From positions 4,826 to 68,825 of the forward strand of contig NZ_JOIY01000039.1 of assembly GCF_000720185.1 (NCBI RefSeq): DNA of 64,000 nt, in the 5' to 3' direction. Positions within the stretch are counted from its first letter, which is position 1; each line of letters opens with the position of its first letter. The position numbers and the translations under genes were made by a program. Positions 9,271 to 16,794 of this stretch are shown here, piece by piece. The notes below the pieces were generated by a model. It was not told where the DNA came from. It ran no database searches and saw only the letters and a list, made by a program, of their open reading frames with translations. The stretch comes from Streptomyces sp. NRRL S-340. Its GTDB lineage: Bacteria; Actinomycetota; Actinomycetes; Streptomycetales; Streptomycetaceae.

Positions 9271-9276
9271 TAGGCT
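9271..9276 (+). promoter_or_regulatory. Candidate -10 box for leaderless ubiX
   Basis: TAGGCT, a good streptomycete -10 hexamer, ends 6 bases before the GTG of ubiX. Initiation 6-7 bases downstream would fall on the start codon. A poor -35-like TTCACG lies at 9246-9251. No ribosome site is present upstream. Confidence 0.5.
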
Positions 9277-9282
9277 CGACAT

Positions 9283-9990
9283 GTGAACGCAGGGAAAACG
9301 CGGCGCGAGCCTTGGATCGTGGGGGTTTCCGGCGCGTCCGGTACGCCGTACGCGGCTGCGGTGCTGCGCGGCCTGCTCGACGCCGGGCAGAGTGTCGACC
9401 TGGTGGTCAGCCGGGCCTCGCGGCTCACCCTGCTCGACGAGACCGGCATCTCCTTCAGGGACGCCCACTGGCGTGACGACCTGCGGGAATGGCTCTGTCT
9501 GGGCGCCGACGGCAAACCCGGCACGTTCGAGGCCGACATCACGGACGTACGGCACTGGAGCGCCGGTGACCTGGCGGCCGGCCCGTCCTCGGGCTCGTAC
9601 CCGGCCAAGGGCATGCTGATCGTGCCCGCCTCGACGGCGTGCGTGGCGGGCGTCGCGCTCGGGCTCTCCAAGGACCTGCTGCAGCGGGCGGCGAGCGTGA
9701 CCCTCAAGGAGCGCAGGCCGCTGGTGGTGGCCGTTCGGGAGACCCCGCTGAACGGTCCGACGCTGCGGCAGCTGGTCGCACTGGACGACGCGGGCGCCAC
9801 CGTCCTGCCCGCGTCGCCCGCCTTCTACGCCGGCGCGACGCACATCCAGCACCTGGTGGACTTCGTCGCCGGCCGCGCCCTCGACGCGGTGGGGGTGCCC
9901 CACCGGCTCTACCGCCGCTGGGAGGGCGCACTGGGCGGCGGATCCCGCCCGGCAGGGGCGTCCGGCGGCACCGGCGCACCACAGGGGTGA
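9283..9990 (+). CDS. ubiX: UbiX-family flavin prenyltransferase
   Basis: UbiX makes prenylated FMN, the cofactor that UbiD decarboxylases need. The 235-residue protein has the N-terminal flavin loop GVSGASGTPYA near residue 12, the central IVPASTACVAGVALGLS segment, and the conserved RPLVVAVRETPLN strand near 145. It is about 40 residues longer than the E. coli enzyme, because of an insert at about 55-95 and a Gly-rich C-terminal tail. It is separated by 82 bp from the MqnP-like gene and has its own candidate promoter with leaderless spacing. Pairing with ubiD at 6749 supports a joint role in menaquinone synthesis. Confidence 0.93.
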   Translation: MNAGKTRREPWIVGVSGASGTPYAAAVLRGLLDAGQSVDLVVSRASRLTLLDETGISFRDAHWRDDLREWLCLGADGKPGTFEADITDVRHWSAGDLAAGPSSGSYPAKGMLIVPASTACVAGVALGLSKDLLQRAASVTLKERRPLVVAVRETPLNGPTLRQLVALDDAGATVLPASPAFYAGATHIQHLVDFVAGRALDAVGVPHRLYRRWEGALGGGSRPAGASGGTGAPQG

Positions 9991-10078
9991 CCGGCGGAAC
10001 CCGGCGGCCGTACCCGTACGGGTGCCGGCACCACTCGACAACTTCAGGAACTTCTTTCCAGCGGAAGGCTTCGAACGC

Positions 10079-10534
10079 ATGGACGCGGTGGACAGGCAGC
10101 TCATCCAGGCCCTGAGAGAGAACGGGCGGGCCTCCTACGCCGAGCTGGGGCGCCTCGTCGGCCTGTCGGGACCGAGTGTCACCGACCGCATCAACCGGCT
10201 GGAGGCCGCCGGGGTCATCACCGGCTACCGGGCCACCGTGGACTCCGCCTCGCTCGGTCTCGGCGTGACCGCCCTGATCGGCATCTCGCTCTCCGACGCC
10301 GCCGACCACGAGGACGTCGCGCAGCGCCTGAAGGACCTGCCCGAGATCGAGGACTGCTGGTTCATCGCGGGTGACGACTCCTTCATGCTCAAGGTGCGCG
10401 CCACGGACGTCGACGGACTGGAGAGGATCATCCGGCGGCTGTCGGGCACCAAGGGCGTCTCCCGGACCCGGACCACGATCGTGCTCTCCACGAAGTGGGA
10501 GAACCGGGTGGGTGAGCTGCCCGAAGAGGTGTGA
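10079..10534 (+). CDS. Lrp/AsnC-family transcriptional regulator
   Basis: This 151-residue regulator has an N-terminal winged helix-turn-helix (MDAVDRQLIQALRENGRASY followed by GLSGPSVTDRINRLEAAGVI) and a C-terminal RAM ligand-binding domain. I chose ATG 10079, with GGAAGG upstream, rather than the GTG at 10022; the added 19 residues (rich in Asn and Phe) match nothing typical of the family. It lies between ubiX and mqnE on the same strand. A link to menaquinone or amino-acid metabolism is suggested by position only. Its ligand is unknown. Confidence 0.9.
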   Translation: MDAVDRQLIQALRENGRASYAELGRLVGLSGPSVTDRINRLEAAGVITGYRATVDSASLGLGVTALIGISLSDAADHEDVAQRLKDLPEIEDCWFIAGDDSFMLKVRATDVDGLERIIRRLSGTKGVSRTRTTIVLSTKWENRVGELPEEV

Positions 10535-10583
10535 GGGTCCAGGCGTACGGTTTACGGAGTCTGTCGGAGAAAGAGGTAGGGGT

Positions 10584-11747
10584 ATGGACGCCGGGCTCAA
10601 GCGCGAGCTGGAGGAGAAGGTGAGGGCGGGGGTCCGCCTGACCCGCGAGGACGGCATCGCGCTGTACGAGTCGGACGACCTGGCCTGGCTGGGCGGTCTC
10701 GCGCACGAGGTGCGGACGCGGAAGAACGGCGACGCCGTCCACTTCAACGTCAACCGCCACCTCAACATGACGAACGTGTGCACCGCGTCGTGCGCGTACT
10801 GCTCCTTCCAGCGCAAGCCGGGGGAGAAGGACGCGTACACGATGCGCATCGAGGAGGCCGTGAAGCTGGCCAAGGCGATGGAGGGGGAGAACCTCACCGA
10901 GCTGCACATCGTCAACGGCCTGCACCCGAACCTGCCCTGGCGCTACTACCCGCGCTCGCTCAGGGAGCTGAAGGCCGCCCTCCCGAACGTGTCGCTGAAG
11001 GCGTTCACGGCCACCGAGATCCACCACTTCGAGACGATCTCCGGGCTGAGCGCCTCCGAGATCCTCGACGAGCTGATCGACGCCGGTCTGGAGTCGCTGA
11101 CCGGTGGCGGCGCGGAGATCTTCGACTGGGAGGTCCGGCAGCACATCGTGGACCACCGCACCCACTGGGAGGACTGGTCCCGCATCCACCGCCTGGCGCA
11201 CGAGAAGGGCCTGAAGACCCCGTGCACCATGCTCTACGGGCACATCGAGGAGCCGCGCCACCGCGTGGACCACGTGCTCAGACTGCGTGAACTGCAGGAC
11301 GAGACCGGCGGTTTCCAGGTCTTCATCCCGCTGCGCTACCAGCACGACTTCGTCGACGTGAAGGACGGCAAGGTCCGCAACCGCCTCCAGGCCCGGACCA
11401 CCATGGCGACGGGCGCGGAGGCGCTGAAGACCTTCGCCGTCTCGCGGCTGCTGTTCGACAACGTCCCGCACGTGAAGGTGTTCTGGGTGATGCACGGCGT
11501 GCGGACCGCCCAGCTCGCGCTCCAGCACGGCGCGGACGACATGGACGGCTCGGTCGTCGAGTACAAGATCACGCACGACGCGGACGACTTCGGCACGCCG
11601 GCCAAGCTGACCCGCGACGACCTGCTGGAGCTGATCCGCGACGCGGGCTTCCGCCCGGTCGAGCGCAACACGCGCTACGAGATCATCCGCGAGTACGACG
11701 GCCCGGACGCCGGCCGCCGCGAGTCGCCGCAGCCCATGCGGGTCTGA
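10584..11747 (+). CDS. mqnE: Aminofutalosine synthase MqnE
   Basis: MqnE is the radical SAM enzyme that joins 3-(1-carboxyvinyloxy)benzoate to adenosine, giving aminofutalosine, the second step after MqnA. The radical SAM motif CTASCAYCSF lies near residue 71. The 387-residue length and the segments ELHIVNGLHPNLPW and ESLTGGGAEIFDWEVR fit the MqnE/MqnC branch. ATG 10584 is preceded by AGAGGTAGGGG. It shares a general pattern with MqnC at 25466 but not its sequence. It is probably transcribed separately from the Lrp gene, since 49 bp lie between. The gene is strong evidence for the futalosine route. Confidence 0.95.
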   Translation: MDAGLKRELEEKVRAGVRLTREDGIALYESDDLAWLGGLAHEVRTRKNGDAVHFNVNRHLNMTNVCTASCAYCSFQRKPGEKDAYTMRIEEAVKLAKAMEGENLTELHIVNGLHPNLPWRYYPRSLRELKAALPNVSLKAFTATEIHHFETISGLSASEILDELIDAGLESLTGGGAEIFDWEVRQHIVDHRTHWEDWSRIHRLAHEKGLKTPCTMLYGHIEEPRHRVDHVLRLRELQDETGGFQVFIPLRYQHDFVDVKDGKVRNRLQARTTMATGAEALKTFAVSRLLFDNVPHVKVFWVMHGVRTAQLALQHGADDMDGSVVEYKITHDADDFGTPAKLTRDDLLELIRDAGFRPVERNTRYEIIREYDGPDAGRRESPQPMRV

Positions 11748-11792
11748 GCACCCGCGGGCCGGGTCCGGGCCGGCCCCGCCGTGAGGCCGCGG

Positions 11793-11814
11793 GCCGGACG
11801 GGTACCCGTCCGGC
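11793..11814. promoter_or_regulatory. 22-bp perfect palindrome abutting the udgX start codon
   Basis: Two 10-bp arms (GCCGGACGGG and its complement) flank a central TA. The palindrome ends on the base before the ATG at 11815. It could be an operator, a hairpin that hides the translation start, or a terminator for mqnE, which ends 45 bp upstream. The sequence alone does not decide between these. Confidence 0.5.
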
Positions 11815-12483
11815 ATGGCCACCACCAAGGCGAAGGCGTCCGCGGCGGCGCCGGAGGACGCCTACACCGCCGAGCCGTTCGTCCCCGCCGGCGCCGGTCT
11901 CGGGGAGCTGCGCCGCGCGGCGGCCCACTGCCGCGGCTGCCCCCTGCACCGGGACGCGACGCAGACCGTCTTCGGCGAGGGCACCGGCCGTGCCCGGGTG
12001 ATGCTCGTCGGCGAGCAGCCCGGCGACCAGGAGGACCGGCAGGGCAGACCGTTCGTGGGACCGGCCGGCAGGCTCCTCGACCGGGCGCTGGCCGACGCCG
12101 GCATCGACCCGGGCGAGGCCTACGTGACCAACGCGGTCAAACACTTCAAGTTCACCCGGTCCGAGCCCCGCAAGCGCCGTGTCCACAAGGCGCCCACCCT
12201 GCGTGAGATGACGGCGTGCGGCCCCTGGCTGGCGGCCGAACTGGCCCTCGTCGAACCCGAGCTGATCGTCGTCCTGGGGGCGACCGCGGGCAAGGCCCTG
12301 CTCGGTTCGTCGTTCCGGGTGACCGAGGTGCGCGGGACGGTGCTGGAGCGGGAGATCCACGGGCGCCCCCAGCGGCTGGTGCCGACGGTGCACCCGTCGT
12401 CCGTGCTGCGCGCCGACGACCGTGAGGGCGCGTACCGGGGGCTGGTGTCCGACCTGAAAGTGGCTGCGGCCGTCCTGACGTAA
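11815..12483 (+). CDS. udgX: UdgX-family uracil-DNA glycosylase/binding protein
   Basis: UdgX proteins remove uracil from DNA and stay covalently joined to the abasic site through a His in a special loop. The diagnostic pieces are all present: GEQPGDQED (motif A), FVGPAGRLLD, the R-loop KRRVHKAP with the candidate linking His at about 124, and HPSSVLR (motif B). The N-terminal CRGC pair (Cys 39 and 42) and the later Cys in TACGPWL are probable iron-sulfur ligands. It is 222 residues, with an Ala/Lys-rich N-terminal leader. Mycobacterial UdgX has KRRIH where this has KRRVH. No repair partner is adjacent. A family 4 UDG is the alternative, but the R-loop argues against it. Confidence 0.88.
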   Translation: MATTKAKASAAAPEDAYTAEPFVPAGAGLGELRRAAAHCRGCPLHRDATQTVFGEGTGRARVMLVGEQPGDQEDRQGRPFVGPAGRLLDRALADAGIDPGEAYVTNAVKHFKFTRSEPRKRRVHKAPTLREMTACGPWLAAELALVEPELIVVLGATAGKALLGSSFRVTEVRGTVLEREIHGRPQRLVPTVHPSSVLRADDREGAYRGLVSDLKVAAAVLT

Positions 12484-12487
12484 TGGT

Positions 12488-12493
12488 TACGAT
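12488..12493 (+). promoter_or_regulatory. Candidate -10 box for leaderless GNAT gene
   Basis: TACGAT ends 6 bases before the ATG at 12500, with no ribosome site between. It overlaps the end of udgX's 3' flank (udgX stops at 12483), so the acetyltransferase may have its own leaderless transcript. Confidence 0.45.
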
Positions 12494-12499
12494 GCCTTT

Positions 12500-13024
12500 A
12501 TGCCTCTTACTTTCACCTTGGACCCGTCCGTCGACCGCGCCCTGCGCGACGGCATCCTCGACCTGTGGACCGACGTGACGGACGCGGGCGGGGCGGTCGG
12601 TTTCGTGGCGCCCGCCTCGCGCGAGGCGATACGCCCGGAGCTGGTGAAGCAGTTCGTGGCGATGGCCGAGGGCCGCTCCCGGCTGCTGGCCGGCCATGAC
12701 GAGGAGGGCAGGGTCGCCGCCACGGCCTTCCTGACCCTCAACCGGGACGCCCTGTCGGCCCACTGGCTGTGGCTGTACACGGTGATGGTGCACCCGCGCC
12801 ACCAGGGCAAGGGGTACGGGCGCGACCTGCTCGCGGCGGCGGCGGACGCGGCCCGCGGTCTCGGCGGCGTCGAGGCGATCCGGCTCAGCTGCCGGGGCGG
12901 CCAGGGCCTGGAGCGGTTCTACGCCTCCTGCGGGTACAAGGAGGTCGGCCGGATCCCCGGCGCGACCCGGGTGGGCCCCGGTGACGACCGGGACGAGGTG
13001 ATCATGCTGATGCCGCTGGCCTGA
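12500..13024 (+). CDS. GNAT-family N-acetyltransferase
   Basis: This 174-residue GNAT-fold acetyltransferase would use acetyl-CoA; the acceptor is unknown. The acetyl-CoA-binding motif A is clear: a beta-strand (LWLYTVMVHP) followed by the pyrophosphate loop RHQGKGYGRDLL near residue 100. The closing strand LERFYASCGYKEVGRIPGA fits the family C-terminus. It begins 17 bp after udgX and is followed by the DUF4229 gene after a 106-bp gap. Nothing in the context indicates its substrate. Confidence 0.85.
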   Translation: MPLTFTLDPSVDRALRDGILDLWTDVTDAGGAVGFVAPASREAIRPELVKQFVAMAEGRSRLLAGHDEEGRVAATAFLTLNRDALSAHWLWLYTVMVHPRHQGKGYGRDLLAAAADAARGLGGVEAIRLSCRGGQGLERFYASCGYKEVGRIPGATRVGPGDDRDEVIMLMPLA

Positions 13025-13130
13025 CCTGAGCCTTCGTGCGCCCGCGCGACCCGCGTGCGGTGAGGGGCCCCGTCCGTGCTTCACTGGACGGTGCCCTTTG
13101 GCCTTGTTCGGAACGGAAGAGTGGTTTGAG

Positions 13131-13472
13131 ATGCTCCGCTACACGCTGATGCGCCTCGGGATCTTCGTGGGCTGCCTCGTGGTCGTCTGGGGTCTCGTCT
13201 ACGCCGGAATCGTGCCGAGCGGTCGCAACGGCTCCAACAGCCTGTGGATCCCTCTCCTCGCCCTGGTGATCTCCGCCCCGATCAGCTTCGTCGTCCTGCG
13301 CAAGGAACGCGACCGGGCGTCCGTCCAGGTCGCCGAACGCGTGGACCGCATGAAGGCGAACATGCAGGCCGCCGGGCTCGCGGAGGAACTGGCCGGGGAA
13401 GAGGCGCGCACCGGTTCCAAGGCCCCGTCCTCCCCGTCCTCCTCCCCCTCGGCCTCCTCGTCCTCTTCCTGA
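13131..13472 (+). CDS. DUF4229-type small membrane protein
   Basis: This is a 113-residue protein with two membrane segments in its first half (about residues 8-28 and 38-55). A Lys/Arg-rich coiled-coil-like stretch (LRKERDRASVQVAERVDRMK) and a low-complexity Ser/Pro tail follow. This matches the actinobacterial DUF4229 family, whose function is unknown. I start at ATG 13131, preceded by GGAAGAG; a TTG at 13098 in the same frame would add 11 residues. It is a small topology-conserved protein often found near menaquinone genes in Streptomyces, as far as I recall. No enzymatic motif is present. Confidence 0.75.
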   Translation: MLRYTLMRLGIFVGCLVVVWGLVYAGIVPSGRNGSNSLWIPLLALVISAPISFVVLRKERDRASVQVAERVDRMKANMQAAGLAEELAGEEARTGSKAPSSPSSSPSASSSSS

Positions 13473-13505
13473 CGGCGTGATCCGGCCACGGCGCCGGACC
13501 TCGCC

Positions 13506-13523
13506 CCGCCGGCTGCCCGGCGG
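13506..13523 (+). terminator. Hairpin after the DUF4229 gene
   Basis: A perfect 7-bp stem (CCGCCGG and CCGGCGG) encloses the loop CTGC, 34 bp after the stop. No U-tract follows, which is usual in Streptomyces. It sits just before the tetR promoter. Confidence 0.45.
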
Positions 13524-13539
13524 CCCGCGGCGCGAACCG

Positions 13540-13545
13540 TAGGCT
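13540..13545 (+). promoter_or_regulatory. Candidate -10 box for leaderless tetR gene
   Basis: TAGGCT ends 7 bases before the ATG at 13553, so transcription would start on or next to the start codon. No ribosome site lies in the 7-base gap. Confidence 0.5.
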
Positions 13546-13552
13546 TGCGCCC

Positions 13553-14239
13553 ATGGGTGCCGTGAAGACCAAGCGGATGCCGCGGGCGGTTCGCGAACAG
13601 CAGATGCTCGACGCCGCCGTGCAGATCTTCGGCCGGCGCGGCTACCGGGCCGCCTCCATGGACGAGATCGCCGAACTGGCGGGCGTCTCCAAGCCGTTGG
13701 TCTACCTCTACCTGAACTCCAAGGACGACCTCTTCAGCGCCTGCATCCGCCGCGAGGGCGCCGCGCTGACCGCTGCCGTCCGGGCCGGAGCCCGCGCGGA
13801 CCTGCCCGCCGACCGGCAGCTGTGGGAAGGACTGCGGGCCTTCTTCACGCACACCGCGCGCTGTCCGGACGGCTGGTCGGTGCTGCACCTGCAGGCCCGT
13901 ACCCACGGCGAGCCGTTCGCGTCCGAGACCGCCGCCCTGCGCACCGGGATCGTCACCTTCGTACGGCAGTTGATCACCGAGGCGGCCCGGGACGCCCGCC
14001 GCACGGGGGACGCCCGCCGCACGGGGGACGTCCGCTGCGCCCACGACCTGTCCGAGCAGGAGGCCGCCGGGCTCGCCGAGGCCCTGGTGGGCGCCGCCGA
14101 GTCCCTCGCCGCCTGGGCCAACGCCACCCCGGGCGTCACCGCCCGCCAGGCGGCCCTCACGCTGATGAACGTCGCCTGGGCGGGCCTGGGCAACCTCATG
14201 GAGGGCCGCCCCTGGAGCCCGCCCGCACCCGGGGACTGA
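13553..14239 (+). CDS. TetR-family transcriptional regulator
   Basis: This 228-residue regulator has an N-terminal TetR helix-turn-helix (about residues 12-58: REQQMLDAAVQIFGRRGYRA, then MDEIAELAGVSKPLVYLYLN) and a ligand-binding C-terminal domain. A perfect 18-bp tandem duplication at 13991-14026 encodes DARRTG twice, and a third partial copy follows. It lies next to the htdX-fabG4/fadA2 lipid genes, and the inverted repeats at 16735-16764 are good candidate operators. I infer that it controls these genes, possibly in response to an acyl-CoA. The neighbour relation is the only support for that. Confidence 0.9.
   Translation: MGAVKTKRMPRAVREQQMLDAAVQIFGRRGYRAASMDEIAELAGVSKPLVYLYLNSKDDLFSACIRREGAALTAAVRAGARADLPADRQLWEGLRAFFTHTARCPDGWSVLHLQARTHGEPFASETAALRTGIVTFVRQLITEAARDARRTGDARRTGDVRCAHDLSEQEAAGLAEALVGAAESLAAWANATPGVTARQAALTLMNVAWAGLGNLMEGRPWSPPAPGD
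13991..14026. repeat. 18-bp perfect tandem duplication inside tetR
   Basis: The unit GACGCCCGCCGCACGGGG occurs twice in a row and encodes six residues (DARRTG) per copy. It keeps the frame and falls in a surface-type loop of the effector domain. Confidence 0.85.
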
Positions 14240-14279
14240 CCGGCACCGGGTGTCGGCGACCGCACCGGTTCTCAGCGAC

Positions 14280-14300
14280 CGTCGCCGGGCCCCGGCGACG
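14280..14300. terminator. Bidirectional hairpin between tetR and htdX-like gene
   Basis: A 9-bp perfect stem (CGTCGCCGG and its complement) with a 3-base loop lies between two convergent genes. The rest of the 125-bp gap holds about five loose copies of a CTCAGSGACSG-like motif and no gene. Confidence 0.55.
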
Positions 14301-14364
14301 GGTACCGGTCTCAGGGACCGGCGCCGCGTCTCAGGGACGGGCGGCCGGGCCTCAGCAACGGCTC

Positions 14365-15390
14365 TCAGGGGCGCAGCGGCTCCACCTCGCCCACGAGATG
14401 GACCCGCGCCGTCGCGTCCGCCGAGCGCAGCTCGAAGCGCCCGCGTCCGTCGGCGGCGTACGTGAGCGCGCCCGGCAGCGGCACGGGGGCCCGGAAGGCG
14501 GCCCGCACGCGGGCGGCTTCGGGGGTGCCGTGGGCGGCGAGGCAGCGGGCCACGGTCCACATGCCGTGGGCGATGGGCCGGGGGAAGCCGAACAGGCGGG
14601 CGGTGAGCGGGTGCAGGTGGATCGGGTTGCGGTCGCCGGAGGCGGCGCCGTAGCGCCGGCCCAGGTCGTCCGCGAGCCGCCACTCCCCGACGGCGGGCAG
14701 CGGCGCGCGCCCGTCCCGGAAGGGCTCCGCCCGCCGCCCGTCACCGGATGAACCCCCGTGCCCGGCGGGATCCGCCCGCCCTTCCCCGGCAGGATCTCCG
14801 TGTCCGTCCCCGGCGGGGTCCGCCCGCCCGCCCCCGGGGTCCCCGTGCCCGGCCCCGGTGGCGCCGGGGCCGCCGGTGGCCGGGGTGTGCGGGCGGTGGC
14901 GGGCCAGGTAGGTGCTCGCCGACTCCCACACGAGGTCACCGCCCGCGCGCAGCTCGGTGACGACGGTCGCCTGCGTGCCGCGCCGGTGCGCCGCCAGCCC
15001 GTCGACGCGCACCGCGATGTCGTACGTCCCCGCCGCGGGCAGCGCGGTGTGCCGGGTGACGGCGATCGACGTGTGGATGAGGCCGAGCAGCGGCAGCGGG
15101 AAGCCGCCGCCGCTCATCAGGCGCATCGCGAGCGGGAAGCCCAGCACGTGCGGATAGGTGACGGGCAGCGTGTCCTCGCCGGTCGCGAAGCCGCACACGC
15201 GCTCGTAGGCGGTCAGCCGCGCGAGGTCGGGGCGGACGGACGCCAGCACGAGGCGGGCGCGGGGGAAGGGCGCGTCGGGCCGGGGGCGTCTGAAGGGGGA
15301 GCGCAGGGCGCCGCGCGCGAGGAGCGGGGCGAGGGCGGGAGCCCGGGTGAGGACGACGGTGGGGCGGCCGCCCGGGCCGGCAGCGGTCAT
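14365..15390 (-). CDS. HtdX-like double-hotdog (MaoC) hydroxyacyl dehydratase
   Basis: This 341-residue two-hotdog protein should hydrate or dehydrate 2-enoyl/3-hydroxyacyl thioesters. The C-terminal hotdog holds the hydratase-2 motif, visible as RRYGAASGDRNPIH, followed by FGFPRPIAHGMW. The N-terminal hotdog is degenerate. The two are joined by a linker with loose repeats of DPAG(D/E/H)G at about 175-215. It starts 2 bp after the fabG4-like stop and is cotranscribed with it. The same order, with fadA2 divergent, occurs in mycobacteria (htdX-fabG4 and fadA2). The likely role is beta-oxidation or fatty-acid modification. Confidence 0.85.
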   Translation of the reverse strand: MTAAGPGGRPTVVLTRAPALAPLLARGALRSPFRRPRPDAPFPRARLVLASVRPDLARLTAYERVCGFATGEDTLPVTYPHVLGFPLAMRLMSGGGFPLPLLGLIHTSIAVTRHTALPAAGTYDIAVRVDGLAAHRRGTQATVVTELRAGGDLVWESASTYLARHRPHTPATGGPGATGAGHGDPGGGRADPAGDGHGDPAGEGRADPAGHGGSSGDGRRAEPFRDGRAPLPAVGEWRLADDLGRRYGAASGDRNPIHLHPLTARLFGFPRPIAHGMWTVARCLAAHGTPEAARVRAAFRAPVPLPGALTYAADGRGRFELRSADATARVHLVGEVEPLRP

Positions 15391-15392
15391 GG

Positions 15393-16709
15393 TCACGCCC
15401 CCAGCAGGCTCTGGCCGCACACGCGGACGACCTGGCCGTTGACCGCGCCGGAGTCCGGGTGGGCGAGCCAGGCCGTCGTCTCGGCGACGTCGACGGGGAG
15501 TCCGCCCTGCGCGAGGGAGTTCATCCGGCGGCCCGCCTCCCGGATGAACAGCGGGACGGCGGCGGTCATCCTGGTCTCGATGAACCCGGGCGCTACGGCG
15601 TTCACCGTGACCCGGTGCCCGGCGAGCGCGCGGGGCGCGAGGGCGCGGACCAGTCCGGCGACGCCCGCCTTGCTCGCGCCGTAGTTGGTCTGGCCCGCGT
15701 TCCCGGCCAGACCCGCGATGGAGGCGGTGGCCACGATCCGGCCGCCCGGGCGCAGGGTGCCGGCCGCGAGCAGCGCGTCGGTGGTGCGCAGCACGCTCGC
15801 CAGGTTGACGTCCAGCACCTGGCTCCAGCGTTCGGCGGGCATGTTCACCAGCCGGCGGTCACGGGTGATGCCCGCGTTGTGGATCAGCACGTCCAGGCCG
15901 TCCGGCAGCGCGGCGGCGATCCGCTCGCCCGCGTCGGCGGCGGTGATGTCCAGGGCCAGGGCGGTGCCGCCCAGGCGCGCGGCGACCGCGCGGGCGTCCG
16001 CCTCGGCCGCCGGGACGTCCAGGACGACGACGTGGGCGCCGTCCCGGGCGAGGGTCTCGGCGACCGCCTCGCCGATGCCGCGCGCGCCGCCGGTGACGAG
16101 GGCGGTGCGGCCGGCCAGGGGACGGCCGGGGTCCGCGGCGTTCCGTGCGGCGGACGGGTCCGGGGCCGGGGGGCCGACGTGGATCACCTGCCCGCTGACG
16201 TAGGCCGACTTCGGGGAGAGCAGGAAGCGGAGGGTGGATCCGGCGGCGTCCGCGTCGGTGAGCCGGACGAGGTTGACGGTCCTGCCCCGGCCGATCTCCT
16301 TGCCGAGCGAGCGGGTGAAGCCCTCCAGGGCCTGCTGGGCGGCGGCCTGGTGGTGGTCGTCCGCATCGAGGGGTGCGCCCAGCAGCACCACGCGTCCGCT
16401 CGCCGCGACCGACCGCAGGACGGGGTGCAGTGCCGCGTGCACCGCGGCGAGGGTGCCGACGTCCCGGACCCCGGTGGCGTCCAGGACCACGGCCGCGGGG
16501 TTCCGTTCGCCCGGCGGCAGTCCGGTGCGGGCCAGGACCGGGGCGGCGTCCAGGAGGCTCTCGCCCGCCGTCAGGTGCAGCAGGGGGCCGTCGAGCAGCG
16601 GCCGCTCCGGTGACCAGCGGCGCAGGGCCGCCGGCTGCGGGAGCCCGAGGCGACGGGTCAGGAAGCGGCCGGGTGCGGTGCGGGTGAAGCTCAGATAGCG
16701 GTCGGCCAT
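15393..16709 (-). CDS. fabG4: FabG4-like 3-oxoacyl-thioester reductase
   Basis: This 438-residue SDR is of the high-molecular-weight FabG4 type, with an N-terminal flavodoxin-like region (about 1-195) and a C-terminal catalytic SDR domain. The NAD(P)-binding motif is TGGARGIG near residue 210. The NAG motif (HNAGITRD) and the catalytic Ser and Tyr/Lys (ATASIAGLAG; NYGASKAG) follow. It would reduce 3-oxoacyl-CoA or -ACP, or run the reverse reaction. It is the first gene of a two-gene operon with the htdX-like hydratase and is divergent from a thiolase. Mycobacterial FabG4 prefers NADH and CoA thioesters; that preference is carried over by analogy only. Confidence 0.88.
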   Translation of the reverse strand: MADRYLSFTRTAPGRFLTRRLGLPQPAALRRWSPERPLLDGPLLHLTAGESLLDAAPVLARTGLPPGERNPAAVVLDATGVRDVGTLAAVHAALHPVLRSVAASGRVVLLGAPLDADDHHQAAAQQALEGFTRSLGKEIGRGRTVNLVRLTDADAAGSTLRFLLSPKSAYVSGQVIHVGPPAPDPSAARNAADPGRPLAGRTALVTGGARGIGEAVAETLARDGAHVVVLDVPAAEADARAVAARLGGTALALDITAADAGERIAAALPDGLDVLIHNAGITRDRRLVNMPAERWSQVLDVNLASVLRTTDALLAAGTLRPGGRIVATASIAGLAGNAGQTNYGASKAGVAGLVRALAPRALAGHRVTVNAVAPGFIETRMTAAVPLFIREAGRRMNSLAQGGLPVDVAETTAWLAHPDSGAVNGQVVRVCGQSLLGA

Positions 16710-16734
16710 GTGCGTCTCCCACGGGTCGCCATTG

Positions 16735-16764
16735 CTTACTCTGGAGTAAGGTTACCGGGGGTAA
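16735..16764. promoter_or_regulatory. Paired inverted repeats, probable TetR-type operator
   Basis: Two inverted repeats lie side by side in the 85-bp gap between the divergent fabG4 and fadA2 genes. The first is CTTACTC-TG-GAGTAAG (16735-16750). The second is TTACC-GGG-GGTAA (16752-16764). The size and symmetry fit a TetR-family dimer site. The regulator at 13553 is the nearest candidate. Confidence 0.6.
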
Positions 16765-16794
16765 GCCTATGTCACGGGTGAGGAGCAGGTCGAG

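Noticed and set aside
10022..10078. Earlier GTG start for the Lrp/AsnC gene
   Set aside because: It would add 19 residues not seen in the family, and ATG 10079 has a better ribosome site.
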